64,000 bases of DNA from Vallitaleaceae bacterium 9-2 (GTDB lineage: Bacteria; Bacillota; Clostridia; Lachnospirales; Vallitaleaceae), in the NCBI GenBank assembly GCA_038396585.1, contig CP121691.1, positions 1,302,001 to 1,366,000 of the forward strand, read 5' to 3'. The position numbers were made by a program, and so were the translations under genes. The notes under the pieces were generated by a model. It was not told where the DNA came from. It ran no database searches and saw only the letters and a program-made list of their open reading frames with translations. Positions 9,291 to 18,143 of this stretch are shown in pieces; position 1 is the stretch's first letter, and every line of letters begins with the position of its first letter.

Positions 9291-9841
9291 TGAATATACA
9301 TTTTGAAACAGGACGTGTTGAGCAACGTTTGGGTCAATTCAAGAAGGAAGCACCCAAAGTGATGAGCCGTGCTATCAATCGGGCGATTTCAGCAGGAAAA
9401 ACACAGGCATCCAAAGATACACGAGCTAAATATGCAGTAAAGGCTAGTGATGTTAACCAAACAATTGCCATAAAAAAGGCAACAAAGAACAGACTTGGCG
9501 CATCTTTTATATCTAAAGGTCCAAGACTTTCCTTGGCTAAGTATCGAACAACACCTTCAGCACCCAGACCTCAAAAGCCACCAAAGAGCTTAAAAGTTAT
9601 GATTGAAAAAGGTAAAAGAGTTCCCTATAAGGGGGCTTTTTTAGCTGAATCAGGATCATTGAAGGTCTTTAAGCGTATACAATCGGCACGATTGCCAATT
9701 AAAGAGCTTACAGGTCCGGCAATTCCACAGTTACTTAAGGGAAGCCTAAAAGAAAAAACGACTGAAAAACGAGCACATGAGGTTTATCGATCACGATTAG
9801 ATCATGAAATCAAGCGGATATTGGAGCGTGGTAAGGGATGA
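9290..9841 (+). CDS. Minor tail protein Z-like
   Basis: A 183-residue, strongly basic protein. The N-terminus (RLGQFKKEAPKVMSRAINRAISAGKTQASKD) resembles the gpZ/tail completion family, in which several related proteins join the tail to the head. It begins at GTG9290, one base before the preceding stop ends, and overlaps the following ATG by four bases. Confidence 0.75.
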   Translation: MNIHFETGRVEQRLGQFKKEAPKVMSRAINRAISAGKTQASKDTRAKYAVKASDVNQTIAIKKATKNRLGASFISKGPRLSLAKYRTTPSAPRPQKPPKSLKVMIEKGKRVPYKGAFLAESGSLKVFKRIQSARLPIKELTGPAIPQLLKGSLKEKTTEKRAHEVYRSRLDHEIKRILERGKG

Positions 9842-10287
9842 TACCCACTGAATTAGTTGATGAAATCATTGAAGAAACAAAAAAAGTCTTTCAAAACAAG
9901 CAATACAAGAAACCAAATGGTGAATTAGGTGCTTTAAATATTTATCCGCAAGATATTCCTTATAAAAAGGGAAAGCGCGATGAAGATCACTACCCACTTA
10001 TTGTTGTGGCTATAGAAGATGGGGATATCGTGGAAGAAAATAACTGTAATATCGCCGTACTGATTGGAACGTTTGATGACAGAGAAGACCGTCAAGGTTT
10101 TAGAGATGCGACAGGGATTGCTAACAAGATTATTGAACGTTTTCCTATTCGAAGTCAGATGAGTAAATATCGGTTAGCTTCAATGAACTATCGGTTTCCG
10201 GCAGAAGATACCAGGGAGTATTGCTTTATTACACTAAGCATGACTTGGGAAGTGCCACAATATACACCTACAGATCCATTAATCTAG
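9838..10287 (+). CDS. Tail terminator/completion protein-like
   Basis: A 149-residue protein coupled to the Z-like gene by an ATGA overlap and followed 13 bases later by the sheath gene. Its arrangement (helical start, central PLIVVAIEDGDIVEENN and AVLIGTFDDREDRQGFRDA, beta-rich end) fits phage tail terminator proteins that cap the tail tube. The assignment is by fold impression and gene order. Confidence 0.6.
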   Translation: MIPTELVDEIIEETKKVFQNKQYKKPNGELGALNIYPQDIPYKKGKRDEDHYPLIVVAIEDGDIVEENNCNIAVLIGTFDDREDRQGFRDATGIANKIIERFPIRSQMSKYRLASMNYRFPAEDTREYCFITLSMTWEVPQYTPTDPLI

Positions 10288-10300
10288 AAAGGAGAATGTC

Positions 10301-11740
10301 ATGTATAATCATGGGATTTATATTAAGGAAAACCCAACGAAAATGGCGCGCCCGACGAGTGTTGAGAGTGCAATCCAATTTGTTGTTGGTACCGCACCGA
10401 TAAATATGACCGACGGAAAGGTCAATGAGTTGGTGCTTATCCATAGCTATGAAGAAGCGGTTCAGAAATTGGGCTATTCAAATGATTTACAAAAGTATAC
10501 GCTAATGCAATCCATAAATGCGTGCTTTGAAATTTTTAACGTCGCTCCAATTGTTGTTGTTAATGTTCTTGATCCACAAATTCACAAAGCTGCAGTTGCC
10601 GAAGCGATTCACCCGGTACTCAATAAAGTTGTCCATATCGAGGAAGAAGGAATCCTTCTCAATGAGAATTTTGTTGTCAAAGATGAAACAAATACAACGA
10701 CCTATGAAAAGGACGTTGATTACACAGCTAGTTTTAACCTGGATGGAACATTGAAGATTCGTCTATCAGATGTCCTCACAGATACAAGCGTGAGTATCAG
10801 TTATGAACAATTAGATCCATCGTTAGTAACAGATGACGAAGTAATTGGCCAATATGATACAGAAACAGAAACCTATACCGGTATTCAACTTGCAGAATTG
10901 GCCTTTTACACCTTAGGCATTAATGTTTCCACGCTTCTTGCCCCAGGATATAGCCATAAAAAAACGGTCGGACAAGCATTAACGAGAAAAGCGAAGAAAA
11001 TCAGTGCTCTCTTTTCCGCAGAAGCCCTTGTGGATTTAGATACTACTGTAGCGCCAAAATATTCAGATGTTGCAGCTGAAAAATTAGCCATGGATATTCG
11101 AGACACATATGGGGTCATGCTTTGGCCAATGTTATCAAGAGGTGGTAAGCGATATGCTTATTCTGCTCTATATGGAGCACTTTTAGCAGAAACTGACAAT
11201 AAAAATGACGGAGTACCGTACGTATCAGCGTCCAATAAGGCGCTTAAGGTAGATGCGGCGGTACTTAGTGACGGCACAGAGGTCTTTTTAACCATTGAAA
11301 AAGCCAATGAACTCAATGGAAACGGTGTTGTAACAGCGATCAATCTTCTTGGGTGGAAGTCATGGGGAAATAATACCTCAGCGTATCCGGAAGTTGATGA
11401 CCCTAAGGACCGTTTTATTCCAAGCCGACGAATGTTTAACTGGTGGGGGAATCGATTCATTCGAACCTACTTTGATAAGGTGGATTCGCCCATGAATTTA
11501 CGTCTAATCGAAGCCATTGTGGATAATGAAAACGTGATTGCAAACGGTTATAAAAGCCGGTATCAGATTGCTGAGGCAAGGATTGAGTTTGTTCAAGAAG
11601 ATAATCCTGAGTGGGAGCTCTTAGATGGGAATATTCGTTTTAATCAAATCTTGACAACTTTCCCACCTGCAAAGCAAATCATAAATACTTTGGAATTTAA
11701 CACCAATGCCTTGACAACCGCTTTGTTTGGAGGTGAATAA
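10301..11740 (+). CDS. Contractile tail sheath protein
   Basis: At 479 residues it matches P2 FI-type sheath proteins. It opens with MYNHGIYIKENPT and contains the conserved C-terminal half: NRFIRTYFDKVDSPMNLRLI and TFPPAKQIINTLEFNTNAL. Its presence shows that this is a myovirus-type (contractile) prophage. GAAAGGAGAATGTC precedes the start. Confidence 0.93.
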   Translation: MYNHGIYIKENPTKMARPTSVESAIQFVVGTAPINMTDGKVNELVLIHSYEEAVQKLGYSNDLQKYTLMQSINACFEIFNVAPIVVVNVLDPQIHKAAVAEAIHPVLNKVVHIEEEGILLNENFVVKDETNTTTYEKDVDYTASFNLDGTLKIRLSDVLTDTSVSISYEQLDPSLVTDDEVIGQYDTETETYTGIQLAELAFYTLGINVSTLLAPGYSHKKTVGQALTRKAKKISALFSAEALVDLDTTVAPKYSDVAAEKLAMDIRDTYGVMLWPMLSRGGKRYAYSALYGALLAETDNKNDGVPYVSASNKALKVDAAVLSDGTEVFLTIEKANELNGNGVVTAINLLGWKSWGNNTSAYPEVDDPKDRFIPSRRMFNWWGNRFIRTYFDKVDSPMNLRLIEAIVDNENVIANGYKSRYQIAEARIEFVQEDNPEWELLDGNIRFNQILTTFPPAKQIINTLEFNTNALTTALFGGE

Positions 11741-11741
11741 G

Positions 11742-12257
11742 ATGAACATGGTCCCGGATAAGATTAATAATTTCAATGTATACGACGAAGGTAACGTGCT
11801 TGTGGGCGTTAGTGGTGAGATTACTTTACCAAATCTTGAGTCAATGTCTGAAACAATTAGTGGCGCAGGTATTGCTGGTGAAATCGATATGCCGACACCA
11901 GGTCATTTTGGATCGATTAGTATCGAGATCCCCTTTCGAACCCTTTATGATCAATCATTTAGCTTATTATCACCGAGAGGGCGTATTATTACCCTTAGAG
12001 CTTCTCAAAGTTCATGGAGTTCAACCGAAGGTAAGTTAGTGAATAAAGGGTTAAAAATCACCCTCAAAACCATTCCAAAAGGGCTTGATTTAGGCACAAT
12101 GGGTGTGGGAAAACCAACAGGATCCACAAACTCCCTTGAAGTTTTATATATAAAAGTAGAGCTCGATGGAAAAACGTTGCTAGAACTAGATAAACTAAAC
12201 TATATTTTTGTGGTTAACGGTGAAGATATCTTAAAAGATGTTCGTAACCAGATTTAG
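11742..12257 (+). CDS. Major tail tube protein (P2 FII-like)
   Basis: The 171-residue protein directly after the sheath gene has the tube protein signatures MVPDKINNFNVYDEG near the start and a C-terminal GKTLLELDKLNYIFVVNG. It polymerises inside the sheath. GGAGGTG ahead of ATG11742 gives the start; the upstream ATG at 11727 lies within the sheath gene. Confidence 0.92.
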   Translation: MNMVPDKINNFNVYDEGNVLVGVSGEITLPNLESMSETISGAGIAGEIDMPTPGHFGSISIEIPFRTLYDQSFSLLSPRGRIITLRASQSSWSSTEGKLVNKGLKITLKTIPKGLDLGTMGVGKPTGSTNSLEVLYIKVELDGKTLLELDKLNYIFVVNGEDILKDVRNQI

Positions 12258-12266
12258 GAGGTATTC

Positions 12267-12596
12267 ATGGATAATAATGAACTAATTACGGTTGATGGGA
12301 AGGAAGTTGATGATTCACTGATCATCACCTTTAAAAAACCCTATACATTTGAAGGTACAACATATGAAGAGCTGGATATGAATGGATTAGAAGACTTTTC
12401 TACAGAGCAATTTGAGTTGGCCGAACGTCAATACACCAATTCAGGTAGTTTTTCAGCCATTCCTGAAATGACAGTAGGTTTCGCAAAGTATGTAGCTTCC
12501 GTTATAACTAAAAAACCTATTGAGTTTTTTAATGGGTTGCCGGCAAATGAGATGGTAAAAGTAAAAAACGTGTGCGTCGGCTATTTCTACAATTAG
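12267..12596 (+). CDS. Tail assembly chaperone, short form (P2 gpE-like)
   Basis: This 109-residue protein between tube and tape measure genes is in the exact position of lambda gpG / P2 gpE, which bind the tape measure during tail assembly. Near the 3' end it carries a slippery heptamer, and ribosomes shifting to the -1 frame would add about 61 residues (see the site at 12563). It is acidic with a GFAKYVASVITKKPIEFF helical C-terminal half. Confidence 0.85.
   Translation: MDNNELITVDGKEVDDSLIITFKKPYTFEGTTYEELDMNGLEDFSTEQFELAERQYTNSGSFSAIPEMTVGFAKYVASVITKKPIEFFNGLPANEMVKVKNVCVGYFYN
12563..12569 (+). promoter_or_regulatory. Programmed -1 frameshift site, A AAA AAC
   Basis: In the chaperone frame the codons GTA AAA AAC place A AAA AAC on the classic slippery register. 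After a -1 shift the frame stays open from here to a TAA at 12749-12751, overlapping the tape measure ATG at 12741. The fused product (12267-12751, about 160 residues) is the equivalent of lambda gpGT or P2 E+E'. The extension is basic and helical. Confidence 0.85.
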
Positions 12597-12740
12597 GACT
12601 ACGCATCGGAGATGGGAAAAAGTTAAAAAAGATGGTGATTCGCTTGGCAATAAAAACCAATGCGAATCTTTTTTTGTATTTAAAAATTCCCATCGAAGAG
12701 CTTTTTGAAATAGTCGATGAGATAAGGGAGATGTCGGAGC

Positions 12741-14945
12741 ATGGCAAGTAAAAAGATGACATATGAAACGGTCTTTGAGTTAGGCGGTAAAATAGAAAGC
12801 TCCTTCGGAAAAACGTTTAAAAATGCAAGTAAGCAAGTCAATGGCCTTCAACAAACATCAAAAAAAGCAGAGAAGTCAACACGAGGTCTTACCGACGCTT
12901 TAAAGTTAGCGACAGTGGCTGCTGCAGGATATAAAGCCTTTTCTTCGGCAAAGCAATACGCCGAAGAAAGCATCGATGCAGCCAAAGTTCAGATTGAACA
13001 AGAAACAAAGCTTGCCACAGTCGTCAGGGAAAGAGCTAAGGCAACAGATGAACAGATTGAGTCAATCTTAAAGTTAACAGCTGTTCAGCAAAATCTTGGA
13101 ATTATTGGTGATGAAATTCAGATTGCAGGTGCGCAGCAGTTAGCAACATTCCTAAATCAAACCGATTCCATTGAAACCTTGTTGCCGGCAATGAACAACT
13201 TATTGGCTCAACAAAAAGGTCTGAATGCATCCACAGGCGATGCCGTAAGTATGGGGAACATGTTCGGTAAAGTTATGAATGGCCAATTAGGTGCTTTGTC
13301 TAAGGCAGGTATTTCTTTTACAGAAGCTCAGGAAGAAGTCTTAAAATATGGGACGGAATCCGAGCGAGCTGCCATGCTGGCGCAAGTCATTACAGACAAT
13401 GTTGGTGCAATGAATGAAGTCATGGCTAAAACAGATAGTGGAAAGCTTCAAAATGCCACTAACCGCCTTGGAGATATGCAAGAAGTCATCGGAATGAAAC
13501 TATTGCCGATTCAAGCGGAGTTTTATAGTTGGTTTGCCGATCAGATTCCAACCATGCAAAGTCTTATTTCGAGTTTTATTGATAAGACAGAATCAGGGTT
13601 TGGAAAGGCAAAGAATGTTTTCAGTCAAGTAAAACCATATATAACGGCTATCATTAACACCTTTAAAGATCTGGCGCCAAACATTGATGTCATTCGTGAT
13701 CAGATTACCTGGCTAAAAGATGTTGCCCTTGAAGGATTTACCAATATCAAAGCCGCAATCGGATCATCGTCCGATGCCATAAGCCAGCTACCGATTAACG
13801 AAGTGGTGCAAAAGGTAAAAGATACTTTTATACTTCTTGGTCAAGCGGCTAAACCTATTCTAGAGTACATTATTACAGTAGGTTTACCAGGCATTATTAG
13901 TACCGGTGCATCGGTTATCCAAACAGTTGCAGACATCTATAATTTTATTCAAAACAATTGGTCAACATTTGAACCCATTATTTATGGTGTTGTTGGCGCT
14001 ATAACTGCTTTTAAGACGATTACTCTTGTTACAAAGGGGGTTATGATGGCCTATAAAGCAGTTATGCTGGTTGCAACCTTGGCCACGTCTGGATTTGGTG
14101 CAGCAGTTGCATTTGTTACATCCCCGATTGGTATTGCAGTATTGGCGATTGGGGCATTAATCGCTATAGGAGTTCTAGTCTATAAGAACTGGGATAAAAT
14201 CTCGGTATGGCTTAAGAAGACATTTACGAATATAAAGAATGGTGTCGTCAATATATTTAATGGAATCGTTGATTTCTTCAAAGAATGGGGACCTTTAATT
14301 CTTGCCATCATTACAGGACCTTTTGGAATGGCGATTTATGCCATCATAAGTAATTGGGAGACAATAAAAGAATTTTTCTTTAATCTCTGGTTAGGAATAC
14401 AAGAGATATTTTCAGGTATTGGACAATGGTTTGGTGAAAAATTCATAGAAGCAGTAACAAATATAAAAAGTGCCTTTGAAGGAGTAAAAGAATTTTTTAC
14501 AGGCATGTTTAAAGGTGTCATTGATATATTTAAAGGCTTTGTGAATATGTGGATCTCAATCATCAATAATATGATTGAAAAGATTAATGGCATTCGTATT
14601 GATATACCGGACTGGATATCTGAAAAACTTGGAATCGGTGGCTCAATTGGCTTTAATATTCCTAAAATCCCGCAACTTGCAACTGGTGGTATCGTCACAC
14701 GATCAACTATATTAGAAGCTGGAGAAGGGCGCGAGAGCGAGGCCATACTTCCATTATCAAAACTTCAATCGCTACTTGATATGCCGTATATCGGTAGTGG
14801 TGGGACGATTATCTATGCCCCACACATTGAAATCAAGGGAAATGCTAATGAAACAGACATTGAACGTATCTTAGCCGAAGATAAAGCGAGATTTGAACGA
14901 TGGTATAAAGCAATGAAGGCTAAAGAAAAACGAACGAAGTTTTAA
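12741..14945 (+). CDS. Tail tape measure protein
   Basis: A 734-residue protein that sets tail length. It begins with a helical coiled-coil region (SSFGKTFKNASKQVNGLQQ), has several hydrophobic transmembrane-like segments in the middle (about residues 380-520) with ITSPIGIAVLAIGALIAIG-like runs, and ends in a TILEAGEGRESEAILPLSKL motif common in tape measure proteins. The start overlaps the frameshifted chaperone end. Confidence 0.92.
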   Translation: MASKKMTYETVFELGGKIESSFGKTFKNASKQVNGLQQTSKKAEKSTRGLTDALKLATVAAAGYKAFSSAKQYAEESIDAAKVQIEQETKLATVVRERAKATDEQIESILKLTAVQQNLGIIGDEIQIAGAQQLATFLNQTDSIETLLPAMNNLLAQQKGLNASTGDAVSMGNMFGKVMNGQLGALSKAGISFTEAQEEVLKYGTESERAAMLAQVITDNVGAMNEVMAKTDSGKLQNATNRLGDMQEVIGMKLLPIQAEFYSWFADQIPTMQSLISSFIDKTESGFGKAKNVFSQVKPYITAIINTFKDLAPNIDVIRDQITWLKDVALEGFTNIKAAIGSSSDAISQLPINEVVQKVKDTFILLGQAAKPILEYIITVGLPGIISTGASVIQTVADIYNFIQNNWSTFEPIIYGVVGAITAFKTITLVTKGVMMAYKAVMLVATLATSGFGAAVAFVTSPIGIAVLAIGALIAIGVLVYKNWDKISVWLKKTFTNIKNGVVNIFNGIVDFFKEWGPLILAIITGPFGMAIYAIISNWETIKEFFFNLWLGIQEIFSGIGQWFGEKFIEAVTNIKSAFEGVKEFFTGMFKGVIDIFKGFVNMWISIINNMIEKINGIRIDIPDWISEKLGIGGSIGFNIPKIPQLATGGIVTRSTILEAGEGRESEAILPLSKLQSLLDMPYIGSGGTIIYAPHIEIKGNANETDIERILAEDKARFERWYKAMKAKEKRTKF

Positions 14946-14957
14946 GAGGGTGACTGA

Positions 14958-15158
14958 ATGTATAGAACAAAATCAGGAGATACATGGGACAGCATTGCAT
15001 ACGAGCAGTATGGTGACGAAAGAAAAATGAAAGTCTTGATGCGTGCAAATCCTATGTATCTAACTATTGAAATCTTTCCGGAAGGTATTTTATTAAACCT
15101 TCCGGAAGTATCAAGTACTGCGGTGAATTCACAAGTACCACCATGGAGGCGCCTATGA
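14958..15158 (+). CDS. Phage tail protein X (LysM-like)
   Basis: This 66-residue protein begins YRTKSGDTWDSIAYEQYGDE, a LysM-like motif, and ends with ILLNLPE. That is the tail protein X family of P2-type phages, found between tape measure and gene D. It probably sits at the baseplate or binds peptidoglycan. Its end overlaps the D gene by four bases. Confidence 0.85.
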   Translation: MYRTKSGDTWDSIAYEQYGDERKMKVLMRANPMYLTIEIFPEGILLNLPEVSSTAVNSQVPPWRRL

Positions 15159-16123
15159 AAACACGTAAAGCAGATTTAGTGATTGTTTATGAAGGGGTCA
15201 ATATTACACAAGATATAAAAAGTGATGTTGAAGACTTTTCATTCACAGATAATGCATCAGGAGCAGCCGATGACATTTCTTTATCTTTAAACAATACAAC
15301 AAAGAAATGGATTCAAGCATGGCAACCTATAGAGGGTGATATTATTAAGGCCGTCATTGAAAGCGGTAATAAAAGGCTTGAATGCGGTGTGTTTTATGTG
15401 GATGATATCGGATTTAGTTTCCCACCGGCAGTTGTTACAATCAATGCGGTTTCAACGCCTGTTGAATCAGATTATGTCAGTGCTAAGCATAGTAATTCAT
15501 TTTTGAAAACAAACTTAAAGTCCATACTTGCACAAGTTACAAAACGACATCAAATGAAATTAGTTTATGATTCGTCAAGGAATCCTATGGTTACTTATGC
15601 AGAACAAAAAAATGAAAGCGACTCGGAATTTGTGGATAAGCTATGTCAGCACTGGGGATTATCGGTAAAAGTGTTTAATCATCAGTTGGTTATTTTCTCA
15701 GAACCGGAATACGAAAAAAGAACATCTATAGCTAATCTGGACTTGAGTGATTTTGAATCGGTAGAATGTAAGAAGCGCAAAAATGACTGTGATTATAATG
15801 GTGTGACCCTTGCTTATGCAGGAGGCGTCTATAAATATATTGTACCTGGAACAAATGGATCAAAAATACTAGAACTTGATGAGAATGTAACTACATACGA
15901 GGAAGCAGAAGCGGTTGGAAAAAGCAAACTTCGTGAAAAAAATAGAGAAGGAAAAGTTATTTCAGGAACTCTTGCGGGCGACGCTAAGCTCATTGCTTGT
16001 GCAACCGTGAATATTACTGGACTTGGTCTGTTTGACGGACGCTATTATATTGATAAAGCGACGCATTCCTTAGAGCCCCATAAAACGTCGCTTGAATTAC
16101 ACCATGTATTGGAGGGATATTGA
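15155..16123 (+). CDS. Late control D / baseplate hub protein (P2 gpD-like)
   Basis: A 322-residue protein of the gpD/VgrG-like hub family. It shows a beta-rich N-terminal domain, the LKSILAQVTKRHQMKLVYD segment and a central NESDSEFVDKLCQHWGLSVKV that is diagnostic for late control D proteins, with the GDGRYYIDKATHSL-type end typical of the family. ATG15155 follows GGAGG, so the upstream in-frame ATG15143 is not the start. Confidence 0.88.
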   Translation: MKTRKADLVIVYEGVNITQDIKSDVEDFSFTDNASGAADDISLSLNNTTKKWIQAWQPIEGDIIKAVIESGNKRLECGVFYVDDIGFSFPPAVVTINAVSTPVESDYVSAKHSNSFLKTNLKSILAQVTKRHQMKLVYDSSRNPMVTYAEQKNESDSEFVDKLCQHWGLSVKVFNHQLVIFSEPEYEKRTSIANLDLSDFESVECKKRKNDCDYNGVTLAYAGGVYKYIVPGTNGSKILELDENVTTYEEAEAVGKSKLREKNREGKVISGTLAGDAKLIACATVNITGLGLFDGRYYIDKATHSLEPHKTSLELHHVLEGY

Positions 16124-16341
16124 TGAAGGTTGGTATTGTAAGCCAAGTAGACTATACAAACAAAACAATTCGTGCGGAACGTCTAGGCATTGTGAGTCAG
16201 CCTCTATATATGCTCAAGAATCACGATATTGAACCTGTTAATTTGCCACTCATTGGTCAACGTGTTGTCTATGAGGTCATAGATGGAACAGGGGTATGCT
16301 TTGGCATATTGGTGGGAGCCACCACCGGTGAAATCATATGA
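16123..16341 (+). CDS. Minimal baseplate spike-like protein (OB-fold only?)
   Basis: This 72-residue protein lies where P2-type phages encode the ~200-residue gpV spike. The pattern VGIVSQVDYTNKTIRAERL ... NLPLIGQRVVYEVIDGTG resembles the OB-fold of gpV/VgrG proteins, with no room for a beta-helical needle. It is coupled to the D gene (stop/start overlap at 16121-16125) and to the U-like gene. The reading as a spike is inference from position and pattern. Confidence 0.5.
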   Translation: MKVGIVSQVDYTNKTIRAERLGIVSQPLYMLKNHDIEPVNLPLIGQRVVYEVIDGTGVCFGILVGATTGEII

Positions 16342-16730
16342 TAGGTTCTTTTGGAGAGGCAATATTTGAAGTATCAGACAAACGCATACATACATTTACT
16401 GGATTTTCTCGAAATGTCAGTATTCGAAAAGAAACACATAATAGTATTGGACAAAAACCAAAAACAGAAGTCATTGGCCCGGAATTAGATTCTATTTCAT
16501 TTACAATCACGCTTAATAAAAACTTAGGGATTGATGTAAGACAAGAGATGGATCGGTGGGTAGGCTTGGTTAGAGAAGGGGAAGCTCACATGCTTATCAT
16601 TGGAAACAAAGCACTTGGTGTTGATCTATGGCTGGCGGAGAGTATCGGCGAATCTTGGGATATAATCAGTGTCAATGGTACGATTATATCCGGGAAAATT
16701 AACGTGACGCTTCAAGAGTATGTGAGGTGA
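16338..16730 (+). CDS. Phage tail protein U (P2 GpU-like)
   Basis: The 130-residue protein begins MIGSFGEAIFEVSDKRIHTF, a common opening of GpU family proteins, and includes a DSISFTITLNKNLGID core and WDIISVNGTIISGKINVTL. GpU acts in tail completion. Unlike P2, it lies among baseplate genes here, a rearrangement seen in other Bacillota prophages. Confidence 0.8.
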   Translation: MIGSFGEAIFEVSDKRIHTFTGFSRNVSIRKETHNSIGQKPKTEVIGPELDSISFTITLNKNLGIDVRQEMDRWVGLVREGEAHMLIIGNKALGVDLWLAESIGESWDIISVNGTIISGKINVTLQEYVR

Positions 16731-16737
16731 TGACAAA

Positions 16738-17019
16738 ATGACAATAGGAAGACCAAATCTTATTCTAAATGCAAAGGGAGATCAGGCATTATATCAGAGA
16801 CTAATGGTATTTCTGACTACAGTTAAAGGAACCGTCCCACTAGACAGGGAATACGGCATTAGTAATGATATTTTAGATGGGCCTATACCACTTGTCAGTG
16901 CAAAACTTCGAGCGGAGATATATATACAATTAAAAAATAGATTTGATATCGTCCCTGAATCGGTCAGCTTTGATTTTGAGGACGATGTTTTATATCCAAA
17001 GGTGGTGATTAACCGATGA
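16738..17019 (+). CDS. Baseplate wedge protein (gp25/GpW-like)
   Basis: A 93-residue protein of the gp25-like family. GTVPLDREYGISNDILDGPI near the middle is the conserved core around an EYG motif. Such proteins form the baseplate wedge with J. It overlaps the J gene by four bases. Confidence 0.88.
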   Translation: MTIGRPNLILNAKGDQALYQRLMVFLTTVKGTVPLDREYGISNDILDGPIPLVSAKLRAEIYIQLKNRFDIVPESVSFDFEDDVLYPKVVINR

Positions 17020-18143
17020 ATTATGATAACTTACCGGAACTTGATTTTTTTCAACTTACAGTCAATGAATTACTAGAAGAAATGATCAATGATTATGAAT
17101 CGGCCCATAAAGAGCAAAAAGGCGAATCCATTACTCTAGAAGTTGGAGATCCAATCAGAATATGGATACAGGCACAAGCCAATCGTATGTTCCAACTTGC
17201 TGAACTAGGGAATTATATGGCAAAACAAAACTTTATACGCTATGCAACCGGTGATTCGCTTAAAAACAAGGTGGCTTTTTTGGGAGTAGAGCAGCTTGCT
17301 GCAAAGAAGGCAAAGACCAATATCCGGTTTTACCTAGATGAGCCGTTACAGCAAGTGATTCAAATACCTGCAGGAACAATCGTATCAACTGCTGATAATA
17401 CGAATTTTTTGACATCAAATGCAATGACGCTTTCCATTGGACAAATGGAAACTTTTATAGAGGCGGAAGCAGAGGAATCAGGGACGGAGGGTAACGGATA
17501 CCTTCCGGGTCAAATAAATGCGCTTGTGAGTTCGGTGCCCTATGTAAAAGTAGTAAATACAGTAACGTCTTATGGTGGAGCAGATGAAGAAACGGATGAA
17601 GACTTAAAAGAACGCTTTTCATTGGTTCCTGAAAGCTTTAGTACAGCCGGTCCTGGTGAGGCATATGAATACTTTGCCAAAAGTTTTAGTACCTTAATTC
17701 AAGATGCGAAAGCTGATCAAAGTAATCCAGGAGAAGTCCTTCTAACAATTTTACTTGAAGATGGCGAAGTACCAAGCCAAGTTTTTTTGGATGATGTCTT
17801 TGAATTTTTAAACGACAGAAAGCGGCGACCCTTGACCGATCATTTAATTGTGCAAGGTCCCTCAGTGGTTAATTATTCAATTGATGTTACATATTACCTT
17901 TCAGAAGATTCTGATGTGGAAGCAACGACATCAAAAATTGAAAATGCAGTAGCAGATTTTGTGCTTTGGCAAAAATCTAAAATTGGCCGATCAAGAAATC
18001 CATCAGAACTGATTCGTCGCATACTTGGAGCAGGAGCTATTCGCGTGGAAGTATTATCACCTACTTATTCAACAACAGGTACAACAGCAATCCAAGTGGC
18101 TGATGTCATATCGGTTCAATATGGAGGTGTAGAAAGTGCGTGA
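17016..18143 (+). CDS. Baseplate J protein (gp47 family)
   Basis: At 375 residues it fits the baseplate J/gp47 family. The conserved middle includes SYGGADEETDEDLKERF followed by an AGPGEAYEYFAK-like stretch. It has a helical N-terminus and beta-rich middle. It follows the gp25-like gene and overlaps the next gene by eight bases, as in P2 W-J-I order. Confidence 0.93.
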   Translation: MNYDNLPELDFFQLTVNELLEEMINDYESAHKEQKGESITLEVGDPIRIWIQAQANRMFQLAELGNYMAKQNFIRYATGDSLKNKVAFLGVEQLAAKKAKTNIRFYLDEPLQQVIQIPAGTIVSTADNTNFLTSNAMTLSIGQMETFIEAEAEESGTEGNGYLPGQINALVSSVPYVKVVNTVTSYGGADEETDEDLKERFSLVPESFSTAGPGEAYEYFAKSFSTLIQDAKADQSNPGEVLLTILLEDGEVPSQVFLDDVFEFLNDRKRRPLTDHLIVQGPSVVNYSIDVTYYLSEDSDVEATTSKIENAVADFVLWQKSKIGRSRNPSELIRRILGAGAIRVEVLSPTYSTTGTTAIQVADVISVQYGGVESA

